A DNA stretch of 64,000 nt from Trichoplax sp. H2 (GCA_003344405.1 NOWV01000029.1:372001-436000); one strand, 5' to 3'. Positions 1-14,105 are shown, numbered from the stretch's first letter. The notes: generated from the sequence alone by a model not told the origin. A program made the numbers and translations.

Positions 1-1469
1 TGAGCCAAAATCATTACTATTTCGTATCTCGACTCGTCAACAGTAAGTAAATCTATCTCTGATCGAATTTTCCATCCATAACAAGGTGAAAGCATTCCCT
101 TGATGGCCACAAATACAATCATCGATGACAAATATGTGTGTGGCAAATCAAGTCGCTGACTCATAGGGTAGAAAAATAGACATCAACACCGTCGATTGCA
201 GTACATTCTCGATGTTGGGTACAACCCTCACTTATCCATGCATCGCTCTATCTCTACCGATAACGACTATAAACACCATGTACGAGTGAAATAGCAAGTT
301 GCAATCAAGAGAAAAGTGAAATTCAACATCGATTAACCCTAACAGAATCTGCCATGATGGAGATATGTTGCCAACGGATACGTAGTCCATATCGCCCATG
401 TGTACAAGAGATGGATGCAGTAGCAGTAAAAAAAAATGCATCGATCGAGAAGAAATGGCCATTCTATGGCCATCAATTCCACTATACCAATGTTACTTAC
501 TGATTCTTCTTCTGTCATGGTGAGGCTAAAGTGTTGAAAGCAATGGATAAAGTCTTCTAAAGAGTGTAGAAACGATTTTTAGCCTTTTGAGCAAGGAGTT
601 GATGGCCGAAATAGAAGCAGAGTGCTAGACGATGCGATGACAAAATGCTTTCACAGTCAACTGAGCCAGTAGCTGCCGATAGCAGGCTAGAGTAGAGTTT
701 TCGCTGTCACGTTAGCGTATGCAATCTCCTTACAGTATAGGAAAAGCTCTTTCCAGCATGGGGCTTCTGACGTACAGAAACTGGACTGCTGAGCGCAGTC
801 TCACTGGTCGCTACTGTACTACAGTATTATCCTACAGTACTGGACGTAACTTGGTACTGTAAGGTACAGTACCAAGTCTAGGACAAGCTTGCAGGAGGAT
901 ACTCAAGAAAGAGGGGGTGGACGGATAGACAGAAATCCCTTGAACGGTCACAAAATCAGGCTGACTATTTTACTGGTCATTTCAAGTGTATCGCATGTCT
1001 GCCATTGTACACTATACTGTCGAAGAGCATCCTCGAGATTGATTTCATCATGGACCACAGTGGTGTAAATGTCGGAAGTCATTGGTTTCGTTCGGTTTGG
1101 CTTGCACTTTCTATCATAGAAAGAAAGTTCATCTCTTCAATTTTTGCCTTGAACGGCCATTTCTCGTCTCTTTTTACTTTCTAGTAGATCCTGATGACAT
1201 GATCAGGGACTAATAGAGAGCGGGACGGTAAATAATCGTTGAGTAGAGTAGGAAAAAGGACGATTATTACCTTATAGAACACTATACTGTACGTCTAACA
1301 TCATACAGTATACTATGATTGCACCAACTGTCGCATTTAGCTGGGCTTGGTTCGATCGTGGTGCCTTTACTACAGTACTCAGTACTGTAGACTGTAGACG
1401 CTTTCCGTATACTGTACTGTACACTCTGATTAATTTCGATCTAGATCATACCTAGATAAATCGGTGCAG
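1..1469. other. Intergenic, no gene recognised
   Basis: I see no protein family or splice-consistent reading frame on either strand. Open frames are short and of low quality. The stretch contains several copies of the heptamer TACAGTA/TACTGTA, densest at about 810-880 and 1365-1425, where they form small GTAC-centred palindromes. Confidence 0.5.
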
Positions 1470-2068
1470 AATTTAATTTAATTTAATGCGTAATTTTGAT
1501 AACAAAATCCATACAATTTTATATGAGAGGATCTCTATCTATTGATATCAATTTTACTTAAAATTGATTCATATTTGAGCATTTTATTCCACTTTTCATA
1601 ATCGAATACAGTACAGTAAGTACAGTATTTCGCGGACTACGACAACGGCTTCTTCCATGGCTTGTTTAATTTAATTTAATGCGTAATTTTTATAACAAAA
1701 TCCATACAATTCCATATGAGTAGATCTCTATCTATTGATATCAATTTTGCTTAAAATTAATTCATATCTGAGCATTTTATTCCACTTTTCATAATCGAAT
1801 ACAGTACAGTACAGTACAGTATTTCGTGGACTACGAGAACGGCTTCTTCCATGGCTTGTTTAATTTAATTTAATTTAATGCGTAATTTTTATAACAAAAT
1901 CCATACAATTTTACATGAGCGAATATCTATCTATTGATATCAGTTTTGCTTAAAATTGATTCCTATTTAAGCATTTTATTCCATTTTTCATAATCGAATA
2001 CAAAATTAATCATGCCGTACAGTTCTGTATAGTGCAGTATTTCACGGACTACGAGAAGGGCTTCTTCA
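1470..2068. repeat. Tandem array, about 195-bp unit, 3 copies
   Basis: Three successive copies start with a short run of TTTAA repeats followed by the anchor ATGCGTAATTTT (anchor at 1486, 1679 and 1878, so periods of 193 and 199). Each copy runs through a shared block ending near GGCTTCTTC. The first two copies end in the phrase CCATGGCTTGTTT. A variable number of TACAG units inside each copy explains most of the length difference. Confidence 0.85.
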
Positions 2069-2082
2069 GTAAAATCCCTTCT

Positions 2083-2470
2083 ATGTACAGTACAAATACA
2101 GTAGTATATAATGCACGTACATTGTACGCGTATCAATACTGAAACTCTATCAAATATAGATTCACAAAATAGGGATGTGCACTGTACAGGATATGACAAT
2201 TTTTTCTTCTAGATTTTTGTATATTTCTACAAATATTTATGTACGTGCCGATACCATCAATTTGGGAAGAACTGATTCTATGTACAAATACAATAGTATA
2301 TAATGCACGTACATTGTACGCGTACCAATACTGAAACTCTATCAAATATAGATTCACAAAATAGGGATGTGCACTGTACAGGATATGACAATTTTTTCTT
2401 CTAGATTTTTGTATATTTCTACAAGTATTTATCTACGTGCCGATACCATCAATTTGGGAAGAACTGATTA
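2083..2470. repeat. Tandem duplication, about 192-bp unit, 2 copies
   Basis: Two near-identical copies, anchored by ATGCACGTACATTGTACGCG at 2111 and 2303. Both end in the phrase TTTGGGAAGAACTGATT. The short minus-strand open frames at 1963-2357 are translations of this repeat and are not a gene. Confidence 0.85.
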
Positions 2471-3590
2471 GTACAACCGAGTCATGGAATTAAAAATATA
2501 AATTATGTAATTTAATTTTATATGCCTACAGAATAAAAAAATCAGCTACATGGACGCGTATGCTGTAGTATTGAACAAGACTATATGGTGTGCTAGAGTT
2601 CGCATGTTATTCTTCTAACGCAGTCATCACAAGTGCTTTTATTTTATTTATAAACTAAAAGAAAGTAGTAACAATATGCCAGATCGATTTCTACAGTATC
2701 ATCTTATTGCTTGAACAATAACGTTGAAAATATATTATATACTCGTACGTATCGACAGCGACAAGTCTGTATAGCTCTAATATCTTGTATAATAAAATGA
2801 TCAAGTTAAAATTACAAATGTGATATTTGATATATGCATATATATATATATATAGGCTAACACTGTCAATGGCAATCTTTTCTATAGTATGGAAGAAATC
2901 TCTTCTGTTGATACATTAACATTATAATCCGATAGAACTCGTACTACACTCTAGATCAATGTTAACATAATTCTATGGAATGTTACATCTATCGTATTTA
3001 CATAATGGATAGTGTTAGCATCAAAACGGTGACAGGCTGTAATCACTTAAAAAAAAAATGACCAATACATCATTTAACTGCTGGAGATATTGCATGACTG
3101 GCCGTTAATCATTTGAAAAAATGGTGATCTGTGTCTGCGATACATAAATTGAACCTCTCATACCAATATTATAGATAGATATTTTGTCATAATAATGAAT
3201 TAAAATGATAAGGAGCTACCGTATTGACTAAATCGGATAATAAGGTAGGAATGATCAGCTACTAAAACTGCTGATAGGTAGTGGGTACTTTCAGTGATGA
3301 ATTAGATACAATCAAAGATTTAGAAATTCGCAATAATGAGAGGTAAAAGATTAAGAAGATTATCGTAAAAGCGATTATAGAATTTGCAATAATAATGGCG
3401 GATTAATCATATACATAATATCTATTTTTGCTTAACTAGATTTCTACTTGATATTGTACACATTTATATCATATACAGACTTGCCGTCAAACTCCGCCTA
3501 GGTATGTAGGGTGAGGACAGTACTGAGTTATGAGACTATCTTGGATATAGCAGTAAAATAAAATGAGATAAAATTGTTATCACCAAGGTT
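2471..3590. other. 3' flank of the first DHRS1-like gene, no feature
   Basis: A+T-rich sequence containing a TA dinucleotide run near 2838-2854. I recognise no gene, RNA or repeat array in it. Confidence 0.4.
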
Positions 3591-6500
3591 TTAAAAACTG
3601 TTTGCATAGACTGAAATGAGCCACCATGGAATACGAATCCATTCAGGGATGTAATCGGCAATTCGTGAATTTTTACATTGGAGAATATACTTTAATGACC
3701 GGATACTTATTGGAATTGTTCCTACAATATTATACAAACAATTAGATTTTCATAGAATACCAATCTTTTTCCAATCTACTTTATGCATTAGAGCACTTTA
3801 ATAAGTAATAAAAAGCTATCATACGGTTTCAATATAACTCGAATCTGTCATATAAACTGAAACTAAGCAAGTCTGTTTTGGATTACATTCATAAATAGGA
3901 ATATACAAGCTTGATATTACGTATTATTCTAAACTTGAAGTAGACACCCTTTGTTTATACGGCACTTATTCTAACCATTGAAGTACAAATCTAACATGTA
4001 CAGATACTATAGAATTTTTTCAAATGAATAGATAAGAAAATGTTGTAAATTTTAAATTATATAATTTTAACTATAGTCATGAAGTAGAGTGCAAATGAAA
4101 TAGCGTCACGCTGTCTTTTCTAACTGTATATATTAGTTACGATTAAAGAGAGATCGTGAACATCCTTGGTGAATGCATCTTAAAACCGATTACACCTCTG
4201 TTAACACGATTGGTTATAGTTTAAGAAATAGTAATTCTTCGAAGGATTATGCCTCATAGCCTAGCTATTATGATTTTAACTACTAAAGATCCTCTTAAGG
4301 TTACTATGATCATAATTGACTGCTCATATTCCATTGATAAAAGAATTAATATTATTATTTTAGGAAATCAGTGATTAATTTATTTACAACTAACCATCTA
4401 CATCGGTAAATCCATACTCTCTAGCCAAATCAGATATATCCAATATTCTTCCTGATTTATTCAGAATAGTTTCATCTACATCATGCATATAATAAGAGAG
4501 AAGTTATTTCTTTCATTAATAGAGGCAATTAAATAGAAGCAATTCTAAATCAATTTCTTACGTACAACACATTTACATGAATATGGATGCATCTTACGGC
4601 ATCTGCTATGTTTACCTGTAGCTAAAGCTACAATAGCTCTTCCGGTAAATTGAGGATCTTCTTGTTTAATTTTACTAATAATCTGTGTAGAATAGGCGGA
4701 CATCTTGAATTGAATTCAATTATTAAAGTATAATTTAATTGATATTCAGCAAAACCTCTTTCAACTCTTTAGTGCAATCTAATGATTTTTCAAAGTGTGC
4801 TGTTACTTCGGTTCTTACAATACCAGGCCATATTGATACCATAGCGATGTTAAATTGCTTTAGATCTCTAGCGCAAGTAGTTGCCATTCTATCCACCTTG
4901 AGTAAACATTTCAATTCAATTTTAACATTGAAGTAGTACCGTAGTATACTTGAAATTATTGAATTACTTACAGCGGCTTTTCCAATTCCTAATGAAGCAT
5001 TACAAGCGATATCTAACGCCGCTCCAGATGATACGTTAACAATTAATCCTTTACTCCTGACAATCATCAACCGAGCTGCATGCCAAGTCGTCGTATAATA
5101 ACCCCTGTTAATTCCGGCCATAAGAATAGAATAAATCATTCGATAAATGAACCATTGCTGATCGATTTCAGGATTTCTAAACTTTATCCATATTACTTTA
5201 AATAATGATCTCTATATTGCACTGTATGAAGGCCTTTCTACTGGTTTATTTCATACCGGCAGCAATTGACAATTTTTAAGAACTTTACATTATTAGATAT
5301 TCTGAGCAAATAAAAAAATGAAAAATTAATACTGTATAATCGCGTCATTATTAATGAAAATCTCGCGTTTACGAAATTAATTAATTAGGATTAAGGAGTT
5401 TACTATAAAGAATAATGTAGATTATTACTTTTGAAAATAAAAGTTGACTATGAGAACTCAAGCTAAAGAAGAAATTTAAGCGATTAAAAAATAATCTAAC
5501 CCTCTTCTCCATATACTACTCTCTACGACTATAAATCAAAGCGATGCCGTATTAGAGCATCGAGAGGTAATGAATGCATCTACTGTATCTTAATAGAAAT
5601 ACTGTAATTGAAACACAATTTAAATACTTTATAGCTTCTATTTTAAATATCGTTTGTGTTTATATGTAATTGGATTTTCGAAACGACGTTTAATCCCTTT
5701 AAATATACAGTAGAATAATAAAAATATGCTACTGTGTACAGTAGGATAGTCTTGGCATAGATGTTTTGAGTGGTTTCGGTGAAAGGTAGGACATTTTTAA
5801 GCAAGAGTTATTTCTGTTTAATGATATTATTGCCGTAGATAAAATACTTTTTAATTAAAGTCACTTTATTGGCTTCTATTAAAACTAATCTCTGCGGATG
5901 CTATTGGTAACTGTATAACTGGAGTTTGGTCGTCTATACTTTTACAGTCGTTACTGTAGCTAAGAATTTAAACAAATTCAAAGTTATTGATATAGTAATT
6001 GTAATCTTTCTTTATACATTAATTATCGTATGAATATAAGGAGCTATTCAATATATAAATAACAAAAGTTGTAATTAACGTTAACATAATAGCCATCAAG
6101 GGATTCAACAACGACTATAGTGATGATTCTCATTATACCTTAGTCCGACATCATTGACGTTATCCCATAAGGAAAGTGGCTATATTAAAAATAAAAGAAA
6201 TGACATCAATTCCATAAGCGTAAACCAAGTTAAATCTGTTCTATGATAACTTCATCGAGACGAGAGAGTTAATTTAGTTCATATCCACGTCAATTGTCAT
6301 TAAATAAATTGTAAATTAATTTAAAAATGCTCTATGTTACTCACTTGTTCCCAAAATGGAAACAGTAGATTGTCAATGATGGCCTGGAGCAAAAAAAAAG
6401 TCCATTCAACAAACTTAAATCGATAAATGCTATCCCATTCAATACCGTATACTATTGAACCATTTTCTCTCTGTCGAACGCGCGCTATCATAACTATTTT

Positions 6501-7577
6501 ATATTATATTCTTTCTAATTTTTGAGTTGCAATCGATATTATTGTCTTCATTATAACTTGAATAGGGGCTATGCTTTGCAACTGCAACAACTTATATTAT
6601 TACGCTAAAAGTGTCAGCTAAAATGGATTAAAAATTTATCCGTTTTTATAACTAGATTATCATTATTTTTCTCTCTTATTTAAAACTAAAATAAAATAAT
6701 CAATTAGATACAATGATATCCTATTAAAGAAATCTAAGCTAACCACCACAGTGTAACTTGATGTTCAATACAGAGAAAATATCGACAAATCTACTTGAAA
6801 GAAGCGGTATGCTATCGTAACTTACGCGAATGCCTGAAAAAGCATTATTCACCACAATATCCAGCCTTCCATGTTGCTCTAATGTAATTCGTTCAAATAA
6901 CCTCTTGACGTCTTCATCTTGACTATGATCACATTTAACGGGATAACAAATCCCACCTGCATCGTCAATCGCTTTCGCGGTTTCGCACAGCGATCCGCCA
7001 GAACATTCAGGATCTGGATAGAATGTTCGTCCTGATTCATTCAGTTTTACGATCAAATAGATGAGAAAATCACGTCTAAATTACAGTCATTACTTTGTCG
7101 ATTAAATTTAATTGCTTGATCATCCAATTACTATCAGCGTTATTTTATTAATTCCAACTATCAACCTGTAATGTAGACTGTGGCTCCTTCTTGACCAAGT
7201 ACAATTGCGATACCTTTACCTAGACCACGAGAAGCGCCGGTTACTAGGCAAACTTTTCCTTTTAATCGCTTTGATCGCTATAAATAAGTCAGAAAAGCAC
7301 TTTTAATCAAGTAGCCACCTTAACAATCTTGATTTTTCAAATAATATTTTACAGGCAACATTTTATTGACTAACGATTACATTAAAAGTGTAGCATAAAT
7401 CATTTTATTGAAGTACAGTATCAGTAGTAAGTAATTTTTTTCTTTTTTCGACGTCAAAAAAGCAAATAATTCATTTTTTCTCTCTCATGCCTTGTAAAAT
7501 GCGAGATAGTTGTATTATAAGAATAGAAAGAAACTTTCCATACTTACCGTTGAAGTTCCATTCTGATAAGTAGCCAT
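3591..7577 (-). CDS. DHRS1-like short-chain dehydrogenase paralogue lacking the catalytic tyrosine
   Basis: Nine-exon minus-strand gene: 7577-7548, 7277-7166, 7031-6826, 6383-6345, about 5157-4972, 4896-4756, 4703-4616, 4475-4395, 3721-3591. It encodes about 337 residues; human DHRS1 has about 313. The family are NAD(P)H-dependent oxidoreductases with a Rossmann fold. Seen in the sequence: cofactor loop TGASRGLGKG at about residues 23-32, VNNAFSG near 108-114, and a C-terminus WIRIPWW matching DHRS1. The catalytic serine (S172) and lysine (K189) are present, but the tyrosine of the YxxxK motif is leucine (L185, in NASLGIGK). The frame is open throughout, so it is not an obvious pseudogene. 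It has an extra 10-residue first exon and lacks one intron of its neighbour at 10287-13088. The 5' edge of exon 5 is the weakest junction. It may be a regulatory or catalytically dead paralogue. Confidence 0.8.
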
Positions 7578-10286
7578 GCTGCAATCAATCTTGAAATATC
7601 TTTACTACTAAGGGTAATAATATTAAATTTTAACTTAACTCTATCTGCCTTGAAGAGATTGATAATTATAATAGAAAGAGAATAATGACGACAAGGAAAA
7701 AATGACTTTACCATAATACGAATCAAATTTTAATCTAACATTAATAAAAATAGCTACTATTGTGGCAATTGATTTCCTATTTGGTCTGCATCCTTGTTAA
7801 AAGATATGAACAACTAAAATAGATCCTCGATTAACTAGTGCCAACGTGTGTATGAGTAGTCGTAAGCGTTACTTACTCTTTTTTTTCAAATGATTAATTT
7901 TTTTCCCCTATTGGAATGTTAATTATGTTGTCGTCGATAATTACAGTAGAGATTGAATAATGGAGGAGGAAGATTATTAAATGGGGATGTAATTTTAAAT
8001 CAATGTCAGCTTTAGAGGAATGATAAAGTAAAATAAAAGTTGGAAATGTGGTCCAAAGTAGGCAAGCTACATTGTCTCGTAAGCTATTTCTTTTTCTCCG
8101 ACCTTCTAGGAGCTAAGGATTTAATACTAAAACAGCAGATTTATTTTAGCCTCATGCAGATCCTAAACAAATGGCTTTTAGTCTTGCATTGAATATTGTC
8201 TATTCTTTAGTTAGAGTAAACAAAATGACGAGTGGGGGGGAAAGAAATCAAACGAGAGACAATTCTTGCTGTGACGTATAGTGCTATCTAAAGCAACTCT
8301 TAATATAAAAAATAAATCTATATAGGCCAATAGTTGATTGTTATACGTCCCATTTTTTTTTCCCCAAAGCTATAATAAGATAGCAACACCTCTTTAATAT
8401 GGCTATTGTTAGAATAAATTGTTATTTTTTTAGTCCATGTGATCGCATCTTTGAATGAAGTCGATGACGATTTAGCGTATTATAGACCGATAATTGCCTT
8501 GAACAAATAGAGGATAATCATAAAATTCAATCAATTATAACATTAGGATAGAGATAGGTTTGGCTAATAGCTGTATTTAATAAGCAGATTTATCTCTCGC
8601 TATACGATGATTATACTAAGTGATGTTCAACAAGGTACTTCATTTTAGTTGGTAAATAAATGAGAGTGCCTTCAAATTCAACAACTTGACTTCTAGAATA
8701 ATTAACAGCTTAAATAATACAGAATTTTAATTTAAATGCGCAGAATAGAGACAATTTTAATACAAGCAATAGAGAGCATCGCCGACAATTTTTTCTTCAC
8801 TTAATAAACCTATTAATCCCTTATAGGATTGTCATCGTTTGGCGAAAAATTGCGACTATTTATGTGTTTGTTCTTGTACCAGCACTGTATAATATAGAAG
8901 GTAGTGGATAACTTGGTTGGATATACATTCGTTTATAGGTTGTATATGTTTAAAATTTTCTTATTTTTAATACTTTAATACTATTAGGAAATCTAATCTT
9001 TATTGATCATCAATACTACCAATCTAGATTGTGTCTGAATATTAAATGTTAAAGAGGCATCCAATGGCTTACGGTAGAGTAAAAATGAATAAAATTAAAT
9101 TTATTTACTGGTATTAACCATAATGCAAGCTTAAATTAGTTTAATATCGATAGAAGGAGGTAAAATAGATTGAAACGATAAATTGGTTGAACGTTTGAAA
9201 ATGTAATAGCCAAGGACGAGATTATAGTACAAAATTATTTGTTCCTCATTTAATGTGTGCATGATGAATATGTAGATCTCTGTCTAAGGCACAATTATCA
9301 TGGATAGAATTAAGAGAAGGAAATTAGTCCTAGTATTTTTTCCCATTTTAACTCTTGAGCATGAAATTAAGCAGCATAGTGTACAGTATAATAATATAAA
9401 ATATGTGCAGGATAGTAAAATAAATCTGATGAGGAAACGTTAAGATATAATACTGTACAGCGTACATAGATTGCATAAATTGTTGTACGAAAGCACAAGG
9501 TAAAACACCAAAGTAGACAAGTTAATACCATAAATGGATTGTATTCGTTACTTTAAAGTATTGCTATGTTGTAAAATTTATGGATAGTTTGTCAGGAATC
9601 TCTCTATTGTATTAAAGAAGTTGTTAATTATATCTATCATAAAGGAGTCCTATTGCATAAAAATTTCCTTATTGTCTTGAAAAAATGTGTATAGAGTCAG
9701 GTGGCAGCCTCGATGCCAACATAGGTTGCCTTTAAGATTGATTTCAAGTGATACGGCCGGCATAAGGCATCCATTAAATGAAGGACAGTTACGTTTGCAT
9801 TATTACATATTTACAGATGTTCATTTTCTAAAATGGCCATAATAAAATTTATTGGTAAAAATGTAGAGCGAAGGGTAAAATATCTTGCTACTGCTTCCAT
9901 TGAATAGTAAGCTAATACCGTTGTAGAGTAGAGTAGAGAATATCAACTATGTCATTTCGGTATCATGATAGATAACATCAGCCCCATTTTGCAAAATGAT
10001 CCCGCTCTCTATGACTTATCTAACGCTAAGAATGATATTAAGAACATTGATCGCAATTTTATTATGATAACAAGTTGAACATAATATATGATGGTGTAAG
10101 AGAGAAGCTATCAGATACAAATACTGGCATATCTTTATTCTATACTGAATTACGAGCTATACTATATACCATAAACTCTTGGTATTTTGATTATATTTTA
10201 TGTACTTTGCTAACATCTGTTCTAATATACTTTATACTATACAGCAGTTAACTAAGAATAATATCAAAGAAATGGAGGGTCGACTT
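7578..10286. other. Spacer between the two DHRS1-like genes
   Basis: About 2.7 kb of A+T-rich sequence with no recognisable exon, repeat array or RNA gene. It must hold the promoter of the downstream gene (start at 7577) and the 3' end of the upstream one (stop at 10287). I could not place a promoter element or poly(A) signal with confidence. Confidence 0.4.
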
Positions 10287-13088
10287 TTAAAACTTGTGCG
10301 TTGTAGCTGCAATAACCCACCATGGTAGCCGAATCCATCCTGGTACAATAGGTGCCAGATTTGATCCAGAGAATTTTAGCATATCTTTCACACTACGAAT
10401 GTTGGAGGGACGATTTCCTGCAAAAAAATATCATTTCATTATAGTTTTAGGTCAATTTAATTCAATTTCAAAGTAACAGTTGGTCGATATGTAAAGGTGA
10501 AACTTTACCAGAAATATCAGTAAACCCATATTCGGTTGATAAGTCAGCAGTGGTTACTATCTTTCCGGTTTTTTTCATAATATTAGGATCTTAAAATAAA
10601 TTATGACATTCGATTCTTATTAAGACAAAATCGTAAAATATCGTTCTCATTTGTAACAGCTGAAGATAAAATCTTAAGTTTCAATCTAAGAAACTACGAT
10701 GCATTGTATATTAGTACTCGTATAGTCAACTATTTGCGATTAACTCAGTTTGTAAGTTACCATTTGCCATAGCCACCACTGCTTTTCCGCTAAATGTTGG
10801 ATCTTCTGCATCGCTGAATATCGATTTCATCTAATCATATAAGCAAACGAATCGTATATCAAGGCCACGTACATAATGAAATTTAAATGTTAAAAATTGT
10901 ATGATTAATCGATTAGTACAACTATATGCTATGCTAATAGACCTCGTCTCGCTCATTCAAGTTTTTAGATACATATTCAGTTTTAACAGGGCCGGGCCAT
11001 AAAGACACCATGGCAACATTAGATTTTTTTAACTCGTAACCACAGTCTGCAGCCATTCTATCCACCTATGGGAAATGATTTATGGTTGGTGCATGATAAA
11101 AGGTGATAACAATGGCTTGTTACTGCTTTTCATGTTATTACTTGTATCAAAACTTGGCAATTAACACTATTCGACATACCCCAGCTTTTCCAATACCATA
11201 AGCAACATTAAAGAGGTATCGTAAACCTCCAGCCGAGGAAATGTTAACGATTAAACCTTGTTTACGAGGAACCATTAACCTTGAGGCATGACATGTTGCG
11301 ATATAGTGGGCTCTGAGAATTTATGCAAGATAAAAGTTAGAAGGATCCCTTTAAACAAAATTAACTTAAATCAATTATGATATTGTAAGGTATTCATAGT
11401 ATACCTCAAACCAACTCCATTAATAGTATCCCACATATTGTCGGGCTGTAGGATACAGATGATTGTTAAAGATTTTCGAGATAACTGAAGCATATCGATA
11501 AAAAAAAGTAATAACCTGTTCCCAAAACTTCTTTCGGGAGTTGTCAAAGATAGCCTACGTAGCATAAGAGAGAAAAAGTATGTGATTAAATTAATTAAAC
11601 GATAAAAGTTGTAAAATCTTTCAAATGATGACTAAAAGTCTGTAAATAATCATCTTAGGAAGTACGATTGCAATAATTACATCAGTGATATATTTACGAT
11701 AGTTTACATCAATATGCTTACGTAGACTTTAAGTTATTCTATTTATCGGATGTAAGTTATAAGAAATTAAAAAAAGAATCGTATAAATTTGGTCCTCCTA
11801 CAGGGGATATCCTTGCGAAATATCATTGCATACTAGTATTTTGAAGTCGGTATAATAAGTCTTAAAAGCAGTTTATCTTCAAGAACTATATGACTATAAT
11901 AAATATATAGTATCAATGGTAAGGACTTCAATTGATCTCAAGGTGATTATTCTAGATTGGTCTATGATTATATTATATATGTATCTTTGACGAGTATGGC
12001 TACGTATGAATACTTGAGGTCAACATGACAGAAGGCGGTAGTGAAATTTCGAATTTTATCCTCATGTCAATTGTTTGTTTTTGTCATGTTTTTAGCCTAA
12101 CGTCTAAGTACAATCGCCATAATCACCTGGACTCCAGCGTATGCATTATTGACCAAGACATCTAATCGACCATCTTGTTCTTTTGCAATAGTTGCAAATA
12201 ATTTGGCAATATCTTCATCTTTAGAGTGATCACACTGGATAGGAATACCTTTACCACCAGCTGCATCAATTTCCTGGGCAGTTTCTTTTAATGATCCAGA
12301 TAAGCCTGGCTTGGCTTCAAGAGTACGTCCTAAGAATGTCAATAATTAACAGAGAATCTATTTCATTTTTGACGCCTAATTTTGCTATTTGGAGGGGGCA
12401 ATTCCTCAAGCTGCCAAGGAATTCAAGTCGTTCTTACGATATCTCTGTAAATTATAATACTTGAATGAATTTTTTCTGTCGATGCTGCACTGGCTAACTG
12501 ACGTTCAACTTGCTGTAGAATATATGTACTACACTAGATTGGTCTATTATTCCATCCGATAATGCTGCTGATCCTATCATCATAGACTTGTATGGTCCCA
12601 TCAGCAGGATTATGTGCCTATTTACAATAAGTACGCTATCTATACTTCGTCAACAACGCATTAATTCATTCTATTCTTGATCTGATATTGAAATGGGAAA
12701 ATTTGCATTTACAGTATGAAGCGTACGCGTATTCGTTATTTGCAATCAATCTCTTGAAAGTGCATCTCATATCGATATTCTCTTTGATGAAGGAAAGTAG
12801 AACATAGATATGGCTTTAAGGGATGTTGATTTAGATCTATTCGATATGATAACGTCTCGATCATTTTCATCGCTTAGCGATGGAATGCATCATCGAGATT
12901 TAAATCAGGATAGTAAAGTAGAATGGAACTGTTGTAGAGTGTAAGCTGGAAGATTGTTGGGAGAATAGGAATCGCTTACCTGTAATATAAACCGTAGCAC
13001 CCTCTTCGCCAAGTATGACAGCGATACCTTTGCCAATTCCTCGCGTTGCTCCAGTAACTAAGCAAACTTTACCTTGAAGGCTGGACAT
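10287..13088 (-). CDS. DHRS1: DHRS1-like short-chain dehydrogenase/reductase, apparently functional
   Basis: Nine exons: 13088-12980, 12329-12127, 11554-11516, 11445-11405, 11312-11180, 11065-10943, 10830-10761, 10589-10509, 10417-10287. All phases close, giving 309 residues, close to human DHRS1. The family are NAD(P)H-dependent SDR enzymes; human DHRS1 is an ER-associated reductase of steroid-like and carbonyl substrates. Seen in the sequence: TGATRGIGKG (residues 12-21), LVNNAYAGVQ (95-104, the form typical of DHRS1), catalytic S156, Y169 and K173 in NVAYGIGK, the motif SLWPGPVKTE, and a C-terminal amphipathic stretch WIRLPWWVI. The start at 13088 puts the Rossmann strand 7 residues in, as expected. 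It lies about 2.7 kb upstream of, and on the same strand as, its paralogue at 3591-7577. The substrate cannot be told from the sequence. Confidence 0.92.
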
Positions 13089-14105
13089 TTTGACCTACAT
13101 AGGTATTAAAACAAGTAATGAGATCGATGACTTTTTTACCTGCAGCTGTACATCATCACGTATTGATGAAACGCTTTTCTTTTCGTCGTCCTTATGCCTC
13201 TATTCTGCTGCGTAAGCTATTATGACGACGAAGCTGTGATCAACTTATTCATGCATCTATTACAACTGATGGAAAGTACTTACAGATCGGAAAACTATTA
13301 ATGTAGTTGATTAGAGAAGAAGTTGCTGCTCGCCGGAATAGTAATGGCAGTCCTTCCACTGGTGAGGATAAGAATGGTATGAGTGGATTCTGACCCAGTT
13401 GTATGAGTAATATAGAGAAAGTGCTGCATCATGTCATGGATGTTAAGATATACTACTAGAACAATACCACTTTCCTTATACGGTATCCAAGTAGCTCGTC
13501 TAAAATCCAATACAGTATGACAAATGAGCAAGCTCGATGTGTAAACACATTTCCAAGAGGTCAAGAGGCGAGAGGTTAAAGATGGCCCCTGGTAAACTTG
13601 TATAAATTCCATATTAACTTAACTTAATGAAACACTTTCCAGTCTGATTCTACCGCTTTGAGTGATTTTGACCTTTTAGCTTAAAACTACTTCCAAACGA
13701 ATCGTCTTTGAATAACGCACAAGATGGACGTTATCCTGTCGTTCTAGCACTATCCATGAATCTTTGACACGCTTTGAAAGGTTCAAAATCGCTCCATTTT
13801 TGAAAAAATTGCTTGTTAAAGATAGTTGCTCAGCATGATAAAAAGCTAAGAGCGTATACTGTACTAGAGATCTTTCTCTCCAAGGCCTCTAGCCTACACT
13901 TGCTATAGCCTTGCACAAATGTCAAGTTGTGATCAGATACAATCAGTTGCAAGTCCATTGCATACAAAAGTATATCGAATTGTTGATGCATAATTTGTGG
14001 ATCGCTATTCTGATCCTTAATTGGTTTACGCCGTCGATCTGAACGGCATTTGGTCTATCCTATACTGTATCAGGACAGTAAACAAGTACTATACTTTCCC
14101 AACCT
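13089..14105. other. 5' flank of the DHRS1-like gene, no gene recognised
   Basis: The sequence just above the start codon at 13088 should include its promoter, but I see no definite element. A 104-codon minus-strand open frame at 13298-13612 has no recognisable family, splice context or codon signal and is probably chance. Confidence 0.4.

Noticed and set aside
13298-13612. 104-codon minus-strand open frame upstream of the DHRS1-like gene
   Set aside because: No recognisable domain, codon bias or splice context; length is within chance for the window.
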